From: an uncultured Chloroflexota bacterium
GTDB lineage: Bacteria > Chloroflexota > Anaerolineae > Aggregatilineales > Phototrophicaceae
DNA length: 8,056 bases
NCBI GenBank assembly: GCA_903904765.1
Contig: CAIVEA010000366.1
Location: forward strand, 1 to 8,056
Direction of reading: 5' to 3'
In this document: one piece after another, positions 6,062 to 8,056 of the stretch
Numbering within the stretch: position 1 is the first letter of the stretch
Layout: each line of letters starts with the position of its first letter
Program-made: the position numbers and the translations under genes
Notes under the pieces: generated by a model
Told to the model about the DNA's origin: nothing
Database searches by the model: none
Seen by the model: the letters and a program-made list of their open reading frames with translations, nothing else

Positions 6062-6870
6062 ATAGGCACTGGCGGCAGATGTGGGGGATTGCCCGTTACG
6101 AACTGCGGATGCAGTGGCGGCGCGGGATGCTGCGAATGGTGATGTTCATCCTTCCCCTTGCATCGGTGCTGGTTATTTTGTTGCTGGCGGGGATGCAGGC
6201 GCAATTGAGTGCTTCGCAAACCCAGTGGTCGGCGGCTTATCCAGCGGAATTTCGGTTGACGGCGATGGCGATCTTCATCCTGCTGCCGGCTGCTGCGCCG
6301 ATTTTTGCGGCGCTGCCGTTGCTGCTGGCGGAGACGATCCCTCTAGATACCAAGCTGAATATGCGCGATACGCTGGACTGTTTGCCTCTGCCCCTATGGG
6401 TCTATCTCACAGGCAAGGTGCTGGGCGTGTGGCTGGGGGTGCTGATCGCGCTGGTCGTTTGTATTCCGGTGGTGGGCATAGTGTTTTACTGGCAGTTAGG
6501 CGCGTTCAACTTGTGGATATGGCTGCAAGTGTGGGGCGCGATAGTTGTTCCTTCAGGGTTGCTGAGTTCCGGCCTAGGGGTGCTATTTGCGGCGGCACAG
6601 CCAACGCGCAGACGGGCGATACTGGTGAATTTCTTACTGATTCCGGTATTCGTTTATCTCTATTCGATTTCGCCACTTTTGCACGTCACCATCATAGCTT
6701 CACTCGCGCCGGAACAGGCTTTCGATCTGGATGCGAATGGGAAGATCACTGCACTCCGGCTGATGAATGGGGATGTGATGGCGTTATCGGTGGCGGTGAT
6801 GGTGGTAGCACTGGCGACATCTGGACTGCTGGCATGGGGTGGGTTGCGCTGGAAGGCGGGGCGGGCGTGA
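6058..6870 (+). CDS. ABC-2-type permease subunit (second of a tandem paralogous pair)
   Basis: 270 aa from the ATG at 6058, with about six hydrophobic segments (approximately 26-46, 70-92, 112-143, 155-178, 188-209, 241-262). It parallels the upstream permease feature by feature: RQMWGIARYELRMQWRR (6-22) against GQVWTMAWFEFQMHWRR, LDTKLNMRDTLDCLPLP (96-112) against LDRQYGVRELLESMPLS, QPTRRRA (181-187) identical, and the end GGLRWKAGRA against GWMRWTAGRA. Start choice: the frame is open from 6022, and GTG at 6055 is also possible. ATG 6058 gives TGATG coupling with the preceding stop and the best alignment with the paralogue's N-terminus. A GGGCGGG run lies just upstream. The extracellular loop after helix 1 is longer than in the paralogue. 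The two proteins probably form a heterodimeric membrane pore with the downstream ATPase. Substrate unknown. Confidence 0.85.
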   Translation: MDRHWRQMWGIARYELRMQWRRGMLRMVMFILPLASVLVILLLAGMQAQLSASQTQWSAAYPAEFRLTAMAIFILLPAAAPIFAALPLLLAETIPLDTKLNMRDTLDCLPLPLWVYLTGKVLGVWLGVLIALVVCIPVVGIVFYWQLGAFNLWIWLQVWGAIVVPSGLLSSGLGVLFAAAQPTRRRAILVNFLLIPVFVYLYSISPLLHVTIIASLAPEQAFDLDANGKITALRLMNGDVMALSVAVMVVALATSGLLAWGGLRWKAGRA

Positions 6871-6873
6871 TGG
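6845..6873 (+). repeat. Direct repeat copy 2 at a permease gene junction
   Basis: Second copy of the 29-nt junction repeat, at the end of the second paralogous permease. In copy 1 the terminal ATG opens a full permease gene; here it opens only a 10-codon frame. This is what a tandem duplication with a breakpoint just after the start codon would leave. Gene conversion between the two ends would give the same picture. Confidence 0.8.
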
Positions 6874-6902
6874 GAAACATTCGACGATCAGGGAGGATAT
6901 GA
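6870..6902 (+). other. 10-codon mini-ORF bridging the last permease and the ATPase
   Basis: ATG at 6870 overlaps the permease stop (TGATG) and encodes MGNIRRSGRI. Its TGA at 6900-6902 overlaps both candidate starts of the ATPase (ATG 6899, ATG 6902). Reading it would carry ribosomes without a gap from the permease to the ATPase. It could be a coupling or leader frame, the stump of a lost permease copy, or chance. No protein function is claimed. Confidence 0.25.
6891..6896 (+). promoter_or_regulatory. Ribosome binding site of the ABC ATPase gene
   Basis: GGGAGG lies 2 nt before ATG 6899 and 5 nt before ATG 6902. It favours 6902 as the start and argues against the longer upstream open frame that begins with GTG at 6839. 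Confidence 0.65.
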
Positions 6903-7780
6903 TGATCGAGATACACAACCTGAGCAAAACGTATGCGGGCGGCGTGCAGGCGCTGACGGGCATTGATCTGACGATTGAATCTGGCATGTTCGGGCTGGTG
7001 GGGCCGAACGGCGCGGGTAAGACATCGCTGATGCGGATACTGGCGGGGCTGCTGCGTGCGTCTAGCGGGAGCGTGAGTGTGTTCGGGCAGGATATGGGGA
7101 CGGCGGTGGGCAAGCAAGCCGCAAAAGCTCTGCTGGGGTATCTGCCGCAGGAATTGGGATTCTACCCGACGCTGAGCGCCCGCGAGTTTCTGGATTATAT
7201 GGCGATTTTGAAGGGCGTGACTGACAAGCGGACGCGGCAAACGCAAATTGAGCAACTGCTGGAAGAAGTGCGCTTAACCGATGTGGCTGACCGACGCTTA
7301 AAGACGTTTTCGGGTGGGATGAAACGGCGTGTGGGGATTGCACAGGCGCTGCTGGGCAACCCGAAATTGCTGATCGTGGATGAGCCGACAGTGGGGTTAG
7401 ACCCGGAAGAACGGGTGCGCTTCCGTAACTTGCTCTCCGGCATGGCGAAACGCTGCACGGTGATTCTGTCTACGCATATCGTGGAGGACATCAGTCATTC
7501 GTGTAATGATCTGGCGGTGATGAGCAAGGGACGGGTGATTTTCCGGGGCGCGCCCGCCGAACTGGTGCAACAGGCGCGAGGCAATGTGTTCACGATCCTG
7601 CTACAGGATGAGCCGCCGGACGGGGGACTGTCGGTGGTGTCCACGTTGCAAATGACGGAAGGCGTGCAGTACCGGGTGCTGGGGCAACCGGACGGACGCT
7701 ATGAGGCTAAGCCTGTCGAACCGAGCTTAGAGGATGGGTATATCTGGTTGATGCGGAGAGCCGCACAGCCGACGAGCTAA
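6902..7780 (+). CDS. ABC transporter ATP-binding protein
   Basis: A 292-aa nucleotide-binding subunit that powers the membrane proteins encoded upstream. All hallmarks are present: Walker A GPNGAGKT (34-41), Q-loop Gln83 in YLPQE, signature FSGGM (136-140), Walker B LLIVDEP with Glu161, D-loop GLD (165-167) and switch His192 in STH. The core ends near residue 220. A C-terminal extension of about 70 residues (ending VEPSLEDGYIWLM plus a short tail) is common in ATPases that pair with ABC-2 exporters. The start is taken as ATG 6902 for ribosome-site spacing; ATG 6899 would add one Met. It is the only ATPase for up to four membrane subunits, so it must either serve two permease pairs or join a single larger assembly. 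Last gene of the operon. Its TAA stop overlaps the stop of the convergent CBS-protein gene by 4 nt, so no intergenic terminator is present. Substrate unknown. Confidence 0.95.
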   Translation: MIEIHNLSKTYAGGVQALTGIDLTIESGMFGLVGPNGAGKTSLMRILAGLLRASSGSVSVFGQDMGTAVGKQAAKALLGYLPQELGFYPTLSAREFLDYMAILKGVTDKRTRQTQIEQLLEEVRLTDVADRRLKTFSGGMKRRVGIAQALLGNPKLLIVDEPTVGLDPEERVRFRNLLSGMAKRCTVILSTHIVEDISHSCNDLAVMSKGRVIFRGAPAELVQQARGNVFTILLQDEPPDGGLSVVSTLQMTEGVQYRVLGQPDGRYEAKPVEPSLEDGYIWLMRRAAQPTS

Positions 7781-8056
7781 AGGGTCTGCGCTAACAGGTC
7801 AATGTAGCTATCGAGTATGTCGGAGGTGGAGATGATGCCGATCACTTTTCCATCTTCCACAACAGGCATGCTGCCGAATTTGTGGTCTCGCAAAAGCTGT
7901 GCGGCCTGCCGTGCATCAGTTTGTGGCGTGACGGTGATCGGGTTACGTGTCATGCAGGCTTCGGCGGTCAGGTCGTGGAGTAGGACTCGATCTTGCGAAC
8001 GGTCATGCAGGACGTAGGGCGAGTTCATCGCCAGACGAATGTCGCGGTCAGTGACG
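7777..8056 (-). CDS. CBS-domain protein, C-terminal part (runs off right edge)
   Basis: An open frame of 92 full codons enters from the right edge and ends at TAG 7779-7777. It begins VTDRDIRLAMNSP, the typical end of a first CBS domain, followed by a linker. A second CBS motif follows: LTAEACMTRNPITVTPQTD, then AAQLLRDHKFGSMPVVEDGK and VIGIISTSDILDSY. This is therefore the C-terminal half of a CBS pair (Bateman module). Such modules bind adenine nucleotides or related ligands and either regulate an attached domain or act alone. An internal ATG (8028) is not the start, because the CBS homology continues upstream of it to the window edge. Whether a catalytic or transport domain precedes it cannot be seen; an end so close to the second CBS suggests a small stand-alone CBS-pair protein of about 130-150 aa. 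It is convergent with the ABC operon and need not be related to it. Confidence 0.88.
   Translation of the reverse strand, partial: VTDRDIRLAMNSPYVLHDRSQDRVLLHDLTAEACMTRNPITVTPQTDARQAAQLLRDHKFGSMPVVEDGKVIGIISTSDILDSYIDLLAQTL

Noticed and set aside
6836..6865. Four G-runs (GGGG, GGG, GGGG, GGG) as a possible G-quadruplex before the ATPase gene
   Set aside because: The central loop is 14 nt and the whole coding strand is G-rich in this operon. The runs are explained by Gly/Trp/Arg codons, so a folded structure is not supported by sequence alone.
7777..8028. An 83-aa complete small CBS protein starting at ATG 8028
   Set aside because: The frame stays open to the window edge, and the upstream residues VTDRDIRLA are the typical end of a preceding CBS domain, so the gene is truncated by the window and not short.

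Overview
The window is about 8 kb of GC-rich, densely packed bacterial DNA with no RNA genes, mobile elements or CRISPR. Family composition (a cytoplasmic S9C-type peptidase, a short-form gamma-glutamyltransferase, a sigma factor leading an ABC-2 permease cluster, CBS-pair proteins) and the GTG and TTG starts would fit a Chloroflexota-like bacterium or another GC-rich monoderm. That placement is a guess; nothing in the window fixes the taxon.

Left third (1-2770, minus strand): a two-gene unit. A complete S9 family serine peptidase (681 aa, full Ser-Asp-His triad, TTG start behind a strong ribosome binding site) is followed after 15 nt by a gamma-glutamyltransferase-family gene that runs off the left edge. 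Both act on peptides, which suggests intracellular peptide or gamma-glutamyl compound turnover. A consensus -10 box lies upstream of the peptidase.

Middle (2771-2893): a 123-nt divergent intergenic region. It carries the minus-strand promoter, a weak candidate plus-strand promoter, and a 25-nt inverted repeat directly in front of the sigma factor ribosome binding site.

Right two thirds (2894-7780, plus strand): a tight six-gene operon. It encodes an ECF-type sigma factor, an integral membrane protein with a soluble N-terminal head (possible anti-sigma/permease fusion), a second related permease-like protein, two clearly paralogous ABC-2-type permeases, and one ABC ATPase. The first five genes are joined by ATGA or TGATG stop/start overlaps. 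The last junction is bridged by a 10-codon mini-ORF that itself overlaps both neighbours. No solute-binding protein is encoded, so the transporter is probably an exporter or acts on the membrane itself. A sigma factor co-transcribed with four membrane subunits and a single ATPase suggests a self-contained sensing and transport module. This is the most interesting part of the window.

Right edge (7777-8056, minus strand): the C-terminal part of a CBS-domain protein. It converges on the ATPase gene, and the two stop codons overlap by 4 nt.
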